A DNA stretch of 64,000 nucleotides from Candidatus Sumerlaea chitinivorans (lineage in GTDB: Bacteria > Sumerlaeota > Sumerlaeia > Sumerlaeales > Sumerlaeaceae), in NCBI GenBank assembly GCA_003290465.1, contig CP030759.1, forward strand, positions 2,988,572-3,052,571. Direction: 5' to 3'. Below are positions 35,548 through 44,944 of the stretch, in pieces. Made by a program: the position numbers and the translations under genes. Under the pieces are notes generated by a model. It saw nothing but the letters and a program-made list of their open reading frames with translations, searched no databases and had not been told where the DNA came from. How positions within the stretch are numbered: the first letter of the stretch is position 1; each line of letters starts with the position of its first letter.

Positions 35548-36521
35548 GACAACCCCGACGTCATTGGACACATAGGTTTTTTGGCCCGTTGTACGGCTAT
35601 CTTTATCAGTATCACTTATTGCCCGCCGACCAGACGCGTTGCGAAGTTCAATTTGCCAGCGCCCTTTGCGGACTCAAGCGCAAGTGTGTGTTGGATCTCG
35701 CTGCAGGGTTTGGACGCCACGCTCGGCTACTCGCGCGGTCGAATCAGGTTTGGGCGCTCGACCAAAACCGTGCCTACTTGGCGATGGCGCGCGAAAAGCT
35801 TTCTCCTCGGACTCTGAAAAATTTGCGTACCATCCAAGCAGATATGCGGGCGCTCCCTTTTCGGGATCAGGTGTTTGACGCAGTCCTTTTGCTTTTCAAC
35901 AGCTTTGGTTATTTTACCTCTGCACCTCCTCTCGAGCGGGAATTGCGTCAACGGGAGCTCTGGCGGCTTCCGGCGGTCTTTTACGAGCGGGGCCTCGTGC
36001 CAGAGGATTTTGGTGTGTGGCGCGAGGAAGGCGGTTCGACTCCGCCCCAGCAGAAGCGGGCAGAAGAGTCTGCGGGTGGGGTCGGCGCCGTCCTTCAGGG
36101 GCAAGGTGACGTAACTACGACGTCAACCACACAAGACGAGAATTTTCTCATCCTTGAAGAAGTTGCGCGCGTCTTGCGGTCAGAGGGAGACTTCCTTCTT
36201 GAGGTTCCCAACCCTCGTCCTCTATTGGCCGCGGTCGCGGAAGCACCTCGCCGGTGGTTGGTCACGAACGATTTTGAAATTGAGGAAGAATATACGTACG
36301 ACCGCACCCGCGCCTTGCTATCAAACGTCACGCGTTTCAGTGTGCCGGGGCGTACAGAGTGGGCGGACTACCACATCCGCTTATACTCCCGACGTGAGCT
36401 TGAGGTGGCCTTGCGCGGAGCTGGATTCAAAATCTGTGGGGTCTACGGCTCCTACGCCGGCGAGCGCTACGACGCTTCTCGCTCGCCGACGATCTTGCTC
36501 CACGCACGGCGCAAGCGTTGA
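35544..36521 (+). CDS. Class I SAM-dependent methyltransferase with a long insertion
   Basis: The 325-residue protein has motif I VLDLAAGFGRHARLLA (49-64), an acidic motif II in VWALDQNRAYL and FDAVLLLFNSFGYF (111-124) for motif IV. Between that strand and FLILEEVARVLRSEGDFLLE (201-220) sits an extra segment of about 70 residues rich in Glu, Arg, Thr and Gly and likely disordered. The closing half is beta-rich with YHIRLYSRRELEVALRGAGF. It is translationally coupled to the radical SAM gene (ATGA overlap), so the two probably act on the same substrate. The acceptor is not predictable. Confidence 0.87.
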   Translation: MRQPRRHWTHRFFGPLYGYLYQYHLLPADQTRCEVQFASALCGLKRKCVLDLAAGFGRHARLLARSNQVWALDQNRAYLAMAREKLSPRTLKNLRTIQADMRALPFRDQVFDAVLLLFNSFGYFTSAPPLERELRQRELWRLPAVFYERGLVPEDFGVWREEGGSTPPQQKRAEESAGGVGAVLQGQGDVTTTSTTQDENFLILEEVARVLRSEGDFLLEVPNPRPLLAAVAEAPRRWLVTNDFEIEEEYTYDRTRALLSNVTRFSVPGRTEWADYHIRLYSRRELEVALRGAGFKICGVYGSYAGERYDASRSPTILLHARRKR

Positions 36522-36572
36522 GAAATCACAATTGACGAGCATCGTTTACCCAAGCAGGAATGAGGGTTGCGT

Positions 36573-37529
36573 ATGTTGACTCTGGGAATAGATCTGGGTG
36601 GCACCGATACGAAGTACGGCCTTGTGGATTTTTCAGGGCGGATTGTGCGAGAGGCTGTACACCCCACCGAGGCACACCTTGGCTTTGAGAAGGTGATGGA
36701 GCTTGTTGCCATCCATGCCCGCGAGCTCATCGGCACGGAGAGGGTGACTGCGGTAGGCATGGGTGTGCCGGGCCCGATGAGCAGTCGCACGGGAGTGGTG
36801 TTCGAGGCTCCCAATTTGCCGGGGTGGAACCATGTGCCCGTGCGCGATGTCCTCGAGCGAGCCCTTGGTTTGCCGGTCGTCGTGCACAATGATGCGAATG
36901 CAGCTGCCTATGGGGAATTCTGGGCAGGTGCAGGCCGTGGATGCGAAAACATGATTCTTTTCTCCTTGGGAACGGGCGTGGGCGGCGGAATCATTTTGCG
37001 GGGCGAGCTCTACACCGGGCCCGACGACACCGCGGGCGAACTGGGGCACATGTGCATCAACTTTGAAGGCCCGCCCTGCAATTGTGGGAGCCGGGGTTGT
37101 TTGGAAGCCTACGCAAGCGCGACTGCGATTCGGCGCGTCGTGCGTGAAGCCATTGCGAGCGGGCGGTTGACGCGGATCCGGATCCCCGAAGGCAAGGAGA
37201 ATTCATTCGGCGCGAAAATTGTCTACGAGGCGGCACTTGAGGGAGATCCCCTCGCGATCGAGGTGCTTCAAAATGTTGGAATCGCCTTGGGGATTGCCGC
37301 TGGAAGTATCATCAACATCTTTAACCCTGAGCGAATTGTCTATAGCGGGGCGCTGACGGGGGCCGGCGAGTTTATTTTTGGTCCGCTTCGCAAATATGCG
37401 ACCTCCCACGCGTTTCGGCGACCTGCAGAGCGCGTTGAGATTTTGGTCGCTAAATTGGGTTCAAAGGCCGGCATGGTTGGTGCCGCAGGATTAGCCATGA
37501 AAACGCGACGCGAAGCGAACAATCCTTGA
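36573..37529 (+). CDS. ROK-family sugar kinase (glucokinase-like)
   Basis: The 318-residue product has the ATP motif LGIDLGGTDTKYG at its start, GVPGPMSSRTG and the ROK zinc motif CNCGSRGCLEAYAS. HNDANAAAYGEFWAGAGRG contains the catalytic aspartate. Zinc-binding ROK kinases phosphorylate glucose, fructose, N-acetylglucosamine or N-acetylmannosamine. The ATG at 36573 has GAGGG six bases upstream, and a TTG at 36567 is possible. It follows the methyltransferase by 51 bases in the same direction. No helix-turn-helix is present, so it is an enzyme rather than a ROK repressor. Confidence 0.92.
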   Translation: MLTLGIDLGGTDTKYGLVDFSGRIVREAVHPTEAHLGFEKVMELVAIHARELIGTERVTAVGMGVPGPMSSRTGVVFEAPNLPGWNHVPVRDVLERALGLPVVVHNDANAAAYGEFWAGAGRGCENMILFSLGTGVGGGIILRGELYTGPDDTAGELGHMCINFEGPPCNCGSRGCLEAYASATAIRRVVREAIASGRLTRIRIPEGKENSFGAKIVYEAALEGDPLAIEVLQNVGIALGIAAGSIINIFNPERIVYSGALTGAGEFIFGPLRKYATSHAFRRPAERVEILVAKLGSKAGMVGAAGLAMKTRREANNP

Positions 37530-37638
37530 AAATGGTCGCAAGAGTTCCCCATAAACTCCGAAAGAAAAGACCGAAAGAGGGTTTACGATCTCTCAGTCCC
37601 ACACAAAGTGACTCGGAGTGGGAGGAGAAGAAGGTCCA

Positions 37639-39279
37639 ATGAGCCATAGGCCACCACTGCGATTCAAAATTGCGACTGAGCCAGAAGAATTTGAGCAGAT
37701 TCATCGGCTCAACTATCGAACTTTTGTCGAGGAGATCCCCCAACACCGCCCGAATGAGGACGGTCGGCTCGTCGATCGTTTCCATGAGGAGAACACCTAC
37801 ATTATCTGTCTGTGCGGGACTCGAGTTGTTGGCATGCTCGCGGTGAGAGACCGCCGTCCCTTCTCATTGGACCTAAAATTGCCGAATCTCGACTCCTATC
37901 TGCCGCCGGCGAAGTCCATTTGCGAGATTCGCTTATTGGCCGTGGAACCTGAGTTCCGAAGTGGGCAGGTGTTTCGCGGGCTTGCCGTAGAATTGGCGCG
38001 CTACGCTTTGAGCAAAGGCTACGACTTAGGAATCATTTCCGGAACCACGCGCCAGCTCAAACTTTACCGCCATGTTGGCTTCATTCCGTTTGGGCCCCTT
38101 GTGGGGGAACCCGGGGCACAGTTTCAGCCGATGTACATGACGCGAAAGGAGTTTGAGCGGATTACTTTGGAAGTGTTGGGTAAGGAAGAGATTTTGAGTG
38201 CGGCACGCCACAATGGCCACGTTGCAAACTTTTTGCCGGGTCCTGTGAACATTCGGGAAGAAGTGCGCGAGGCGTTTTCTGAGCCCCCGGTCTCGCATCG
38301 GGGCGAAGCGTTCATCGAAGAGTTTCAAGAGCTTAAGGCGCAGCTTTGCCGCATCGTCAATGCCCGAAATGTCGAGATTTTTGTTGGTTCCGGAACTCTG
38401 GCGAACGACGTCATTGGTGCCCAACTGACGCTGCTGGATAAGCCGGGGCTGATCCTTGCGAACGGTGAGTTTGGATTTCGGTTAGCCGATGCCGCCAAAC
38501 GGTTTAGGCTGAATTTTAAGGTTTTTGAAGCCCCTTATGGCCAACCGTTTGATTATCGCGAACTTGAGAAAGAAGTGGAGGCGCGAGCCTCTGAGCTTGG
38601 GTGGTTGTGGGGCGTGCACTGCGAGACATCGACAGGCGTGCTCAATGATTTGGGGCGACTGAAGCGGCTCGGAGCCCACCACGGACTGAAACTTTGTATG
38701 GATTGCATTTCCTCGATCGGGGTGGTGCCTGTGGATGTGGAAGGGCTCTATCTGGCCTCGGGAGTCAGTGGCAAGGGATTGGGATCCTACCCGGGCCTAT
38801 CCATGGTCTTCTACAATCATGAAGTTCAGCCGGCCCATCAGTTGCCGCGGTATTTGGATCTCGGCTACTATGCCGCCAAGGACGGAATTCCGTTCACGCA
38901 TTCCTCAAACTTAGTGCGGGCGCTCCGTGCGGCGCTTCACCATTTTGAGAGCAATCCGCCTTATGAAAAGCGCGCGAGTTTATCCGCATGGGCGCGAGAG
39001 CGGCTTCGCCAAATGGGCTTTCAGGTTCTGGCGTCGGAAGAGTGCGCGGCGCCTGCAGTCATCACCATCGTTTTGCCTCCGGCGATTCGATCTTATGATG
39101 TCGGGAGCCAGCTTGAGCGCGCGGGGTTCCTCGTAAGCTACATGAGCGAGTACCTGCTGGCTCGTAACTGGATCCAAATTTGCATGATGGGCGAGTGCAC
39201 AAAAGAGAACCTCGAAGCGCTGCTGGACCGTATTGCACTCGAGTGCGGTGTCGCGGAGGCGCATTCACCTGTCGTGTAA
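37639..39279 (+). CDS. GNAT-like N-acyltransferase fused to a class V aminotransferase
   Basis: The 546-residue product has two enzymes. Residues 1-175 are GNAT-like; ICEIRLLAVEPEFR (94-107) and the lead-in FEQIHRLNYRTFVEEIPQH resemble the FeeM/LuxI-type N-acyl synthases more than ordinary GNATs. From about 195 a PLP-dependent class V aminotransferase follows: LPGPVNI, HCETSTG (328-334), Asp355 in CMDCISSIG and the likely PLP lysine Lys379 in SGVSGKGLGS. Its closest relatives appear to be alanine-glyoxylate or 2-aminoethylphosphonate aminotransferases. One polypeptide could transaminate and then acylate an amino product. GAAGG precedes the ATG. No acyl-carrier protein is nearby. Domains firm, product unknown. 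Confidence 0.85.
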   Translation: MSHRPPLRFKIATEPEEFEQIHRLNYRTFVEEIPQHRPNEDGRLVDRFHEENTYIICLCGTRVVGMLAVRDRRPFSLDLKLPNLDSYLPPAKSICEIRLLAVEPEFRSGQVFRGLAVELARYALSKGYDLGIISGTTRQLKLYRHVGFIPFGPLVGEPGAQFQPMYMTRKEFERITLEVLGKEEILSAARHNGHVANFLPGPVNIREEVREAFSEPPVSHRGEAFIEEFQELKAQLCRIVNARNVEIFVGSGTLANDVIGAQLTLLDKPGLILANGEFGFRLADAAKRFRLNFKVFEAPYGQPFDYRELEKEVEARASELGWLWGVHCETSTGVLNDLGRLKRLGAHHGLKLCMDCISSIGVVPVDVEGLYLASGVSGKGLGSYPGLSMVFYNHEVQPAHQLPRYLDLGYYAAKDGIPFTHSSNLVRALRAALHHFESNPPYEKRASLSAWARERLRQMGFQVLASEECAAPAVITIVLPPAIRSYDVGSQLERAGFLVSYMSEYLLARNWIQICMMGECTKENLEALLDRIALECGVAEAHSPVV

Positions 39280-39505
39280 TTCGGCCGAATACTTGCGGCG
39301 CGAACATACTCGTTGTGACGGTGGGTACCCCTCACTTTTTAAGGCTCCGACGGAGGCCCGAGGGGTGTTTTCTGCATGTCCTTGTTTATTTCATTTTGGC
39401 TGGCTGTCGGTTCCAGTTGCAAATGCTGCGTGCACCCGGTGCTCTTCCTGCCAATAAGCGAGAGGAAGCAAACCCTTCTGAATCTGCGTGAGGAGTAGGC
39501 AGAAA

Positions 39506-41347
39506 GTGGAAACACGGCTCTACAAAGACGGACTCGGACCCAATGTCCGAATTGGGATTTTGCAACACCAGCCCAAGATTCGACTCAGCTTGCGCGGCAA
39601 GTACCGCATTGTGACCAGTCGTGGTGGCGAGCTTCCGGCAGACATCGACCAAGCGACTGATTTTGTGTTTGAAGTGGCTAGCGCACAACCGGCCGAGCTC
39701 GCATGGCGGCTTGTCCTGCGTAAGTCGCCACGCCGCGAAGATGCCGAGTCGGCGCCATGCCCCAATGCCCAGCTGGAACCGCTGGAAACGCTTCAACTTG
39801 GTTACGAGTTCGCGAAGGGCGTATCGAGCGTAGAGTATTGGCGGTGTTCGCGACGTTTTGGGAGCGAACGCGAAGCCGCTGAGGTTCTTGCGCGTTTGCC
39901 TCACCCCGAACGAATTGCACTGATGACAGAGCGAGTGGCACCTCCTCAAGGAACCATCCGGGTTCAGGCGGGTGAGGCCGCCTGCGAAGTGGGCGAGTGG
40001 ATTCGCTTCGAACCACGTGAACCCGAGTCCGACCGAGCCGTAATCCATGACGTCATCGTGGGGGTAAGCTTCCACTGGAAACACTATGAGCGCCAACGAT
40101 TCCGCGGGACGGTAGAAATTCGGGTCGACAATCGGGGGCAACTGACGGCGATCAATGAGCTTCCTGCCGAAGCCTACCTCTTCTCGGTGAATTCCTCCGA
40201 GATGATGTCCGTGATGCCGGAGGAGCTTCTGAAGGCGCAGACCGTGGCAGCGCGCAATACGCTCTTCGCGACCATGGGCAAGCATCATTACGCGGACCCA
40301 TTCGACCTGTGTGCGGATGATCATTGCCAGTGCTATCGCGGTTCGTCGCGCGAGACTGCCGACTCGCGTCGCGTGACACTCGCCACACTTGGCGAAGTGC
40401 TGGTGCACGACGGGTCCGTATGCGACTGCCGATATTCGAAGATGTGCGGCGGGATTATCGAAAGTTTCGACAGCGTTTGGAATGAAGATCCGCGCGGCTA
40501 CCTTATTGCAAAAACCGACGCTGATCCCGGGTCCGACGTAGAGCAGTTCTTCCCAGCGAATACGGAAGAGCGTGCCGCGGCTCTGATCGCTGCCAAACCC
40601 GACGTCTGGTGTAATACCACGGGCGAGGACGTTCCGCCTTATCTGCGCTACTCTGCCCCTTACTTCCGCTGGGAAACCCGCCTCGAACGCCGGGAGCTCG
40701 AAGCCCATCTCTCGAAATACCTTGGCGAAGAAATAGGCGAACTGGTGGCGCTCGAGCCAATCTCGCGCGGTGCTTCTGGTCGAATTGAGTATTTGCGTGT
40801 CCGAACAAAGAAGGGCGAATGGGTGATCGGGACGGTAGCCAAACAGTACTCCATCCGCGAAGCCCTGAGCCCAGCGTTTCTCTATAGCTCAGCTTTTGTG
40901 GTCGACTATGAACGCACAGCCGATGGGGAGATTGCAGCGGTGATCCTCCGCGGTGCGGGCTGGGGACACGGCGCTGGCATGTGTCAGGTGGGCGCCACCA
41001 TGATGGCGTACAAAGGCCGCACCTATCGGCAGATTTTGGATCACTACTACCCGAACTCGCAGATTGTGCGTCTCGCGCCAGCGGGAGCCGAAGAGTCGCT
41101 GGCTCACCTTGTGCCGCGCGAAGAGTCGCGCGCAGGCGAGCGCTGTTTCGAGTTCTACAACTGCTATGCGGTCGCGACGTGTCCGGTTTACCTGCAGCAA
41201 ATCGAGCTTCAGGCGGAACCCGTTGCAGAAGGCGCGCAGTGGCGCTTCGTGCAGCCTGCCGATGTCAAACAGCAGAACCTCGCAGCTCTGAATATCACGT
41301 GTGAGTTTTTGGAATTTGACGGGACGGAAGCACGTCCAAAGGTGTAA
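39506..41347 (+). CDS. SpoIID/LytB-domain protein
   Basis: The 613-residue product carries a SpoIID amidase-enhancer domain from about 200 to 540: VNSSEMMSVMPEELLKAQ and VAARNTLFATMGKHH match the conserved start, YRQILDHYYPNSQIVRL the end, and GRGAGWGHGAGMCQVGATMM-like sequence the conserved core. In Bacillus SpoIID is a lytic transglycosylase that cuts peptidoglycan glycans during engulfment; homologues are widespread in non-sporulators. No signal peptide is evident with either GTG start (39488 or 39506), so export is unclear. I chose 39506 because GAGGAG lies ten bases upstream. Confidence 0.88.
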   Translation: METRLYKDGLGPNVRIGILQHQPKIRLSLRGKYRIVTSRGGELPADIDQATDFVFEVASAQPAELAWRLVLRKSPRREDAESAPCPNAQLEPLETLQLGYEFAKGVSSVEYWRCSRRFGSEREAAEVLARLPHPERIALMTERVAPPQGTIRVQAGEAACEVGEWIRFEPREPESDRAVIHDVIVGVSFHWKHYERQRFRGTVEIRVDNRGQLTAINELPAEAYLFSVNSSEMMSVMPEELLKAQTVAARNTLFATMGKHHYADPFDLCADDHCQCYRGSSRETADSRRVTLATLGEVLVHDGSVCDCRYSKMCGGIIESFDSVWNEDPRGYLIAKTDADPGSDVEQFFPANTEERAAALIAAKPDVWCNTTGEDVPPYLRYSAPYFRWETRLERRELEAHLSKYLGEEIGELVALEPISRGASGRIEYLRVRTKKGEWVIGTVAKQYSIREALSPAFLYSSAFVVDYERTADGEIAAVILRGAGWGHGAGMCQVGATMMAYKGRTYRQILDHYYPNSQIVRLAPAGAEESLAHLVPREESRAGERCFEFYNCYAVATCPVYLQQIELQAEPVAEGAQWRFVQPADVKQQNLAALNITCEFLEFDGTEARPKV

Positions 41348-41360
41348 GCATCAGGACATG

Positions 41361-41954
41361 ATGATTGAAATTCCCGCCGACGTCCGAGGACTGATCTTCG
41401 ATTGCGACGGCACGATTGCAGATACGATGCCTCTCCACTATCAGGCTTGGTTGGAGGTGCTGGGCGATGACGCGGATAAGTTCCCCGAAGCCCTTTTCTA
41501 TGAGCTGGCCGGCATGCCGACCGCGGACATCATTCGCGTGCTGAACGAGCGGCACGGTTGCCATCTCCCCGTCGCGGAAACACGCCAGCGGAAATCCGAA
41601 GCGTTTTATCGCCGACTTCATGAAGTTCGTCCCATTGAGCCCGTCGTTTCGCTCATTCGCGAGTGTAAGGGCAAGTACCCTCTGGCCGTGGCGACGAGCG
41701 GCACCCGGCTATCGTGTACGCGAACGCTCGAGGCGTTAGGGCTTGCGGACTGTTTTCAAGCGGTCGTGACCGTGGATGATGTGCCTCGCGGCAAGCCAGA
41801 ACCGGATCTTTTCCTTGAAGCGGCGCGGCGAATTGGCGTTCCGCCCGAGCACTGCATGGCATTTGAAGATGGTGATCTCGGGCTCGAAGCCGCTCGCCGG
41901 GCCGGGATGCGGGCCGTGGATATTCGCCCACTGCGGCAAGCGTCAGGACACTGA
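41361..41954 (+). CDS. HAD-superfamily phosphatase (beta-phosphoglucomutase-like)
   Basis: The 197-residue protein opens with IFDCDGTIADTMPLHYQAW, the DxD nucleophile pair of subfamily I with a cap domain. VATSGTRLS is motif II, GKPEPDLFLEAARR motif III and AFEDGDLGLEAARRAGM motif IV. It resembles YqaB/beta-PGM-type sugar-phosphate phosphatases. It follows the SpoIID gene by only a few bases and may be translated from the same message. ATG codons at 41358 and 41361 are both possible. Confidence 0.88.
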   Translation: MIEIPADVRGLIFDCDGTIADTMPLHYQAWLEVLGDDADKFPEALFYELAGMPTADIIRVLNERHGCHLPVAETRQRKSEAFYRRLHEVRPIEPVVSLIRECKGKYPLAVATSGTRLSCTRTLEALGLADCFQAVVTVDDVPRGKPEPDLFLEAARRIGVPPEHCMAFEDGDLGLEAARRAGMRAVDIRPLRQASGH

Positions 41955-42020
41955 CACTTCCCCATGCTTGCTGCAGCATGCTCTCACGGCCGGACAAGGG
42001 GGACAGCTGCGAACAGCCGC

Positions 42021-44834
42021 TTAGTCTTCGTCCTCTCTCTCTTCGCTCGTTGGCCACACGAAAGCTGCGCGCACGGGGGCGGGCATTACGCTATCCGGCC
42101 CATGCACCGACTTCCAAATGATCTCGTTGAACCAGACGTCGGGATTGGAGTCTTCGCGCTCGAGGTTGAGTAAGGCCGATTCTTTGCTCATCGGTGCCTT
42201 TGGCCCGTTCTTTTCGTCCAACGGATAGGTCGCGGGCTTGCACACATAGGGGCGGTAGTCCGGTGTCGCGGTGAAGCATTCGTACAGCGGGCGTGCAGCA
42301 GCGTCGAACTGACTCATCGGTTGCAGTCCCAAAATGAGTTCCATCGTCCGTAGCATGCTTGCGGTCGAGTACATATTGCGGCAATGATAGCCGCGCTTGG
42401 CGTAGGGACTCGCAATCAGCGCCACCGTTCGGTGCGCATCCACGTGGTCCGGGCCGTTTTGGGCGTCATCCTCGACCACAAAGATCGCCATCTCCTTCCA
42501 GAAGCGTGAGCGCGAAAGCGCTTCGATGATCATCCCCAACGCGAGGTCGTTCTGTGCAACGTAGGCCCGCGGAGTGAGCATTCCGGCTCTTGTGCCTGCG
42601 GTGTGATCGTTTGGCAGGCGCAGAAGGATAAGCTGTGGCATAGAGTTCGTGCGCTCAAATTCGGCCAGCTTCTTTATGAAACGTTTGGCGCGGTGATCCA
42701 CGTCGCTCAAATGCAGGTTGTAGCCTGCAAAGCATGGGTCGTAGTGCCCGCGTAAATCGGGATCTTTTGCTTTTCCATCGCATTTGGGTCCGCCGTCCAC
42801 GATCCACTCGCCGAAGCTATAGTAACTCACGCCAGCAGCTTTTGCCTGATTCCAAATATGGCCTTTATCAGGGCGCCCCACCGCCGAGTGTCCTTCGGCG
42901 GGATAACCGATCTTGCCGTGGTTTCCGTAAGAGGCTGGCCATGTTTTTTCCACGTAGTCGGTGGCGTACGCACCGGTAGTCCATTCGTGCCCGTCGGCGC
43001 TCACTTCACTCTCCACGTAAAAGTTGTCGAACAGCACAAACTCCCGCGCCAACGCGTGGTGGTTGGGGGAAACCTTTTCCGGGAACAAACACAGCGAGGG
43101 ATCGCCGTTGCCTTCCGGCATATCGCCGAGCACCTGATCGTACGTGCGATTTTCTTTGATGATATAGACCACATAGCGGATGGGACTCGGGTCGCCCACG
43201 CGCGTCGGAATCGGATTGTTGGGTTCAATAGCGCGAGGCTGAAGGTCTGGCCGAAGAGGCGAGGTAGCTAAAGCCTGCTGGCTGTAGCGGCGCAACTGCT
43301 CTTCCGTTGGCCATTCCACAAACGTCAGAGTGCCACGGAACAATTTCGCGATATACTGTGGATGCGTTGTCTCTGCGTTTTTGTGGTAAGGGTTGGGGCC
43401 TTTGGGATTGGGTTTGCTCCCCAACCCCTTCGCACTCACAATCAGGATTTCATTCTTCGGGCCAAAAGTGACCGCCGTTGGATACCATGCGGTTGGGATA
43501 AAACCACGCGGCCGCGTCTCGCCCATCTTGCTCACGTCGAAAACCGCCACGTGATTGGTGTCCGCGTTCGCTACCAACAAAGTTTTCTCATCGTCGCTCA
43601 GAGCCAATCCGTTGGGGGTCGCGCCGGGTGGCATTCCCGGATAAAGGGCACAGTCAAGGCGCTCGATCACTCGCCTTTGTTCGAGATCGATTACATCGGT
43701 GTAATTCGTGTTTGCGCATGCCACAAAGAGTCGCCGCCCGTCGCGCGTCATGACCATGTCGTTCGGATGCGAATCGGTGGGGATCAGCCGATAGGAACGC
43801 GAACGCAGGTTCACCTCGGCCACAGCGCGGGCTCCCCACAAGGACACATAAGCTACGGGTCGCTTGGGGTGAAGCAGCACTTTGTACGGGGCAGGATGAG
43901 GCTCGCGGAACCGAACGATGAGCCGAGCATTCCGTTCAGCGGCGGGGGCAAGCGCTGCGCGATCGCCTCGCCGGCGCTTTCTATCGGACTTCGCTGAGGT
44001 CGTCACCTTTTCGTCCCCAATCTGCTCGTCCGCGCCAACAGGTGAAAAGGCATAGAGAGCTCCGCGCTGTTGGCATGCCACGTAGCCGACCTTGCCGTTG
44101 GCGGTCAGAGCTATCCCGCTAGGATACCACGGATTCTCCTTAGCTTGGGTTGTGGCGTGGTCGAGCCGAAGCGTGAGGGCCATGGGCGACGACAGCTTGC
44201 CCCGGTCAAAACGATAGGCAAGCAACCGGTCATCCGTGCCGCCGCTTAGATAAAGGTGGGAGCCATCGGGGGCAAAGGCGAGCCCAAGCCACGCGTTGTC
44301 CACTTCAGCACGCGCGGTCTGTTTGCGCTTCTCGAGATCGAAGATGCGGACTTCGTGTTCCCCATAACCGCAGTGAAGTATCGCCGCATACCGCCCATCG
44401 GGGGATTTTGCGAGAGAGACTGGAAGGTCACCCAACGGAAGGTGGCTTCCTACGGGAGCAAGCTTCCACTGATTCGGAAGAAACGCCCCCGTTGTCTCGG
44501 GATCGGGTGAGCGCGTCTCCTCCGTGGCTGGTGTTGGGTCAGCGGGTTTCTGGGTAAGGGCAGGGTCCTTTTGCACGGCCTGAGTGGTTGTGATCTCGCT
44601 CTGTTTGGTTGGAGCAAGCACCCGCTGTTTGTTCGCTTTGGCCTGAGCGGGCCCTGTTTGAAGGCAAAACACGCCGGCGAGGAGCGAGCAAAGAATCACT
44701 CGTACAAAGTCGCGAGTGAAAATCTCGCGGAAGTGCAAACGTGGAGGCAGCAAAGTACCGATCGGTTGTTCATGTTCATAACCTTGCACGACTAAAGCTT
44801 GCATGGGGGGCTGCGGACGTTGGGTGGCGTTCAT
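42021..44834 (-). CDS. Secreted YVTN beta-propeller fused to a phosphoesterase/phospholipase C-like domain
   Basis: The 937-residue product has a hydrophobic segment (VRVILCSLLAGVFCLQTGPAQA, about 45-65) that could be a signal peptide, reached through an unusually long basic N terminus. Residues about 120-480 are YVTN/YncE-like propeller blades, for example SKSPDGRYAAILHCGYGEHE and LALSDDEKTLLVANADTNHV. From about 560 a phosphoesterase family domain (alkaline-phosphatase superfamily, as in phospholipase C and acid phosphatases) appears: IIKENRTYDQVLGDMPEGNG, EVSADGHEWTTGAYATDY, and EDDAQNGPDHVDAHRTV with metal ligands. The same fusion occurs widely as a predicted periplasmic phosphatase. It is convergent with the HAD gene. 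Confidence 0.9.
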   Translation of the reverse strand: MNATQRPQPPMQALVVQGYEHEQPIGTLLPPRLHFREIFTRDFVRVILCSLLAGVFCLQTGPAQAKANKQRVLAPTKQSEITTTQAVQKDPALTQKPADPTPATEETRSPDPETTGAFLPNQWKLAPVGSHLPLGDLPVSLAKSPDGRYAAILHCGYGEHEVRIFDLEKRKQTARAEVDNAWLGLAFAPDGSHLYLSGGTDDRLLAYRFDRGKLSSPMALTLRLDHATTQAKENPWYPSGIALTANGKVGYVACQQRGALYAFSPVGADEQIGDEKVTTSAKSDRKRRRGDRAALAPAAERNARLIVRFREPHPAPYKVLLHPKRPVAYVSLWGARAVAEVNLRSRSYRLIPTDSHPNDMVMTRDGRRLFVACANTNYTDVIDLEQRRVIERLDCALYPGMPPGATPNGLALSDDEKTLLVANADTNHVAVFDVSKMGETRPRGFIPTAWYPTAVTFGPKNEILIVSAKGLGSKPNPKGPNPYHKNAETTHPQYIAKLFRGTLTFVEWPTEEQLRRYSQQALATSPLRPDLQPRAIEPNNPIPTRVGDPSPIRYVVYIIKENRTYDQVLGDMPEGNGDPSLCLFPEKVSPNHHALAREFVLFDNFYVESEVSADGHEWTTGAYATDYVEKTWPASYGNHGKIGYPAEGHSAVGRPDKGHIWNQAKAAGVSYYSFGEWIVDGGPKCDGKAKDPDLRGHYDPCFAGYNLHLSDVDHRAKRFIKKLAEFERTNSMPQLILLRLPNDHTAGTRAGMLTPRAYVAQNDLALGMIIEALSRSRFWKEMAIFVVEDDAQNGPDHVDAHRTVALIASPYAKRGYHCRNMYSTASMLRTMELILGLQPMSQFDAAARPLYECFTATPDYRPYVCKPATYPLDEKNGPKAPMSKESALLNLEREDSNPDVWFNEIIWKSVHGPDSVMPAPVRAAFVWPTSEEREDED

Positions 44835-44944
44835 TGTCTTATTCTCTTAGCGTTTTTAGATGGAATGCTAAGTGACGAGTATTGGGCTCAGGCAAGGCGT
44901 GCAAGGACTTTATGGTGACAGGCCCCTCGCGCCTTGAGGTGGGG

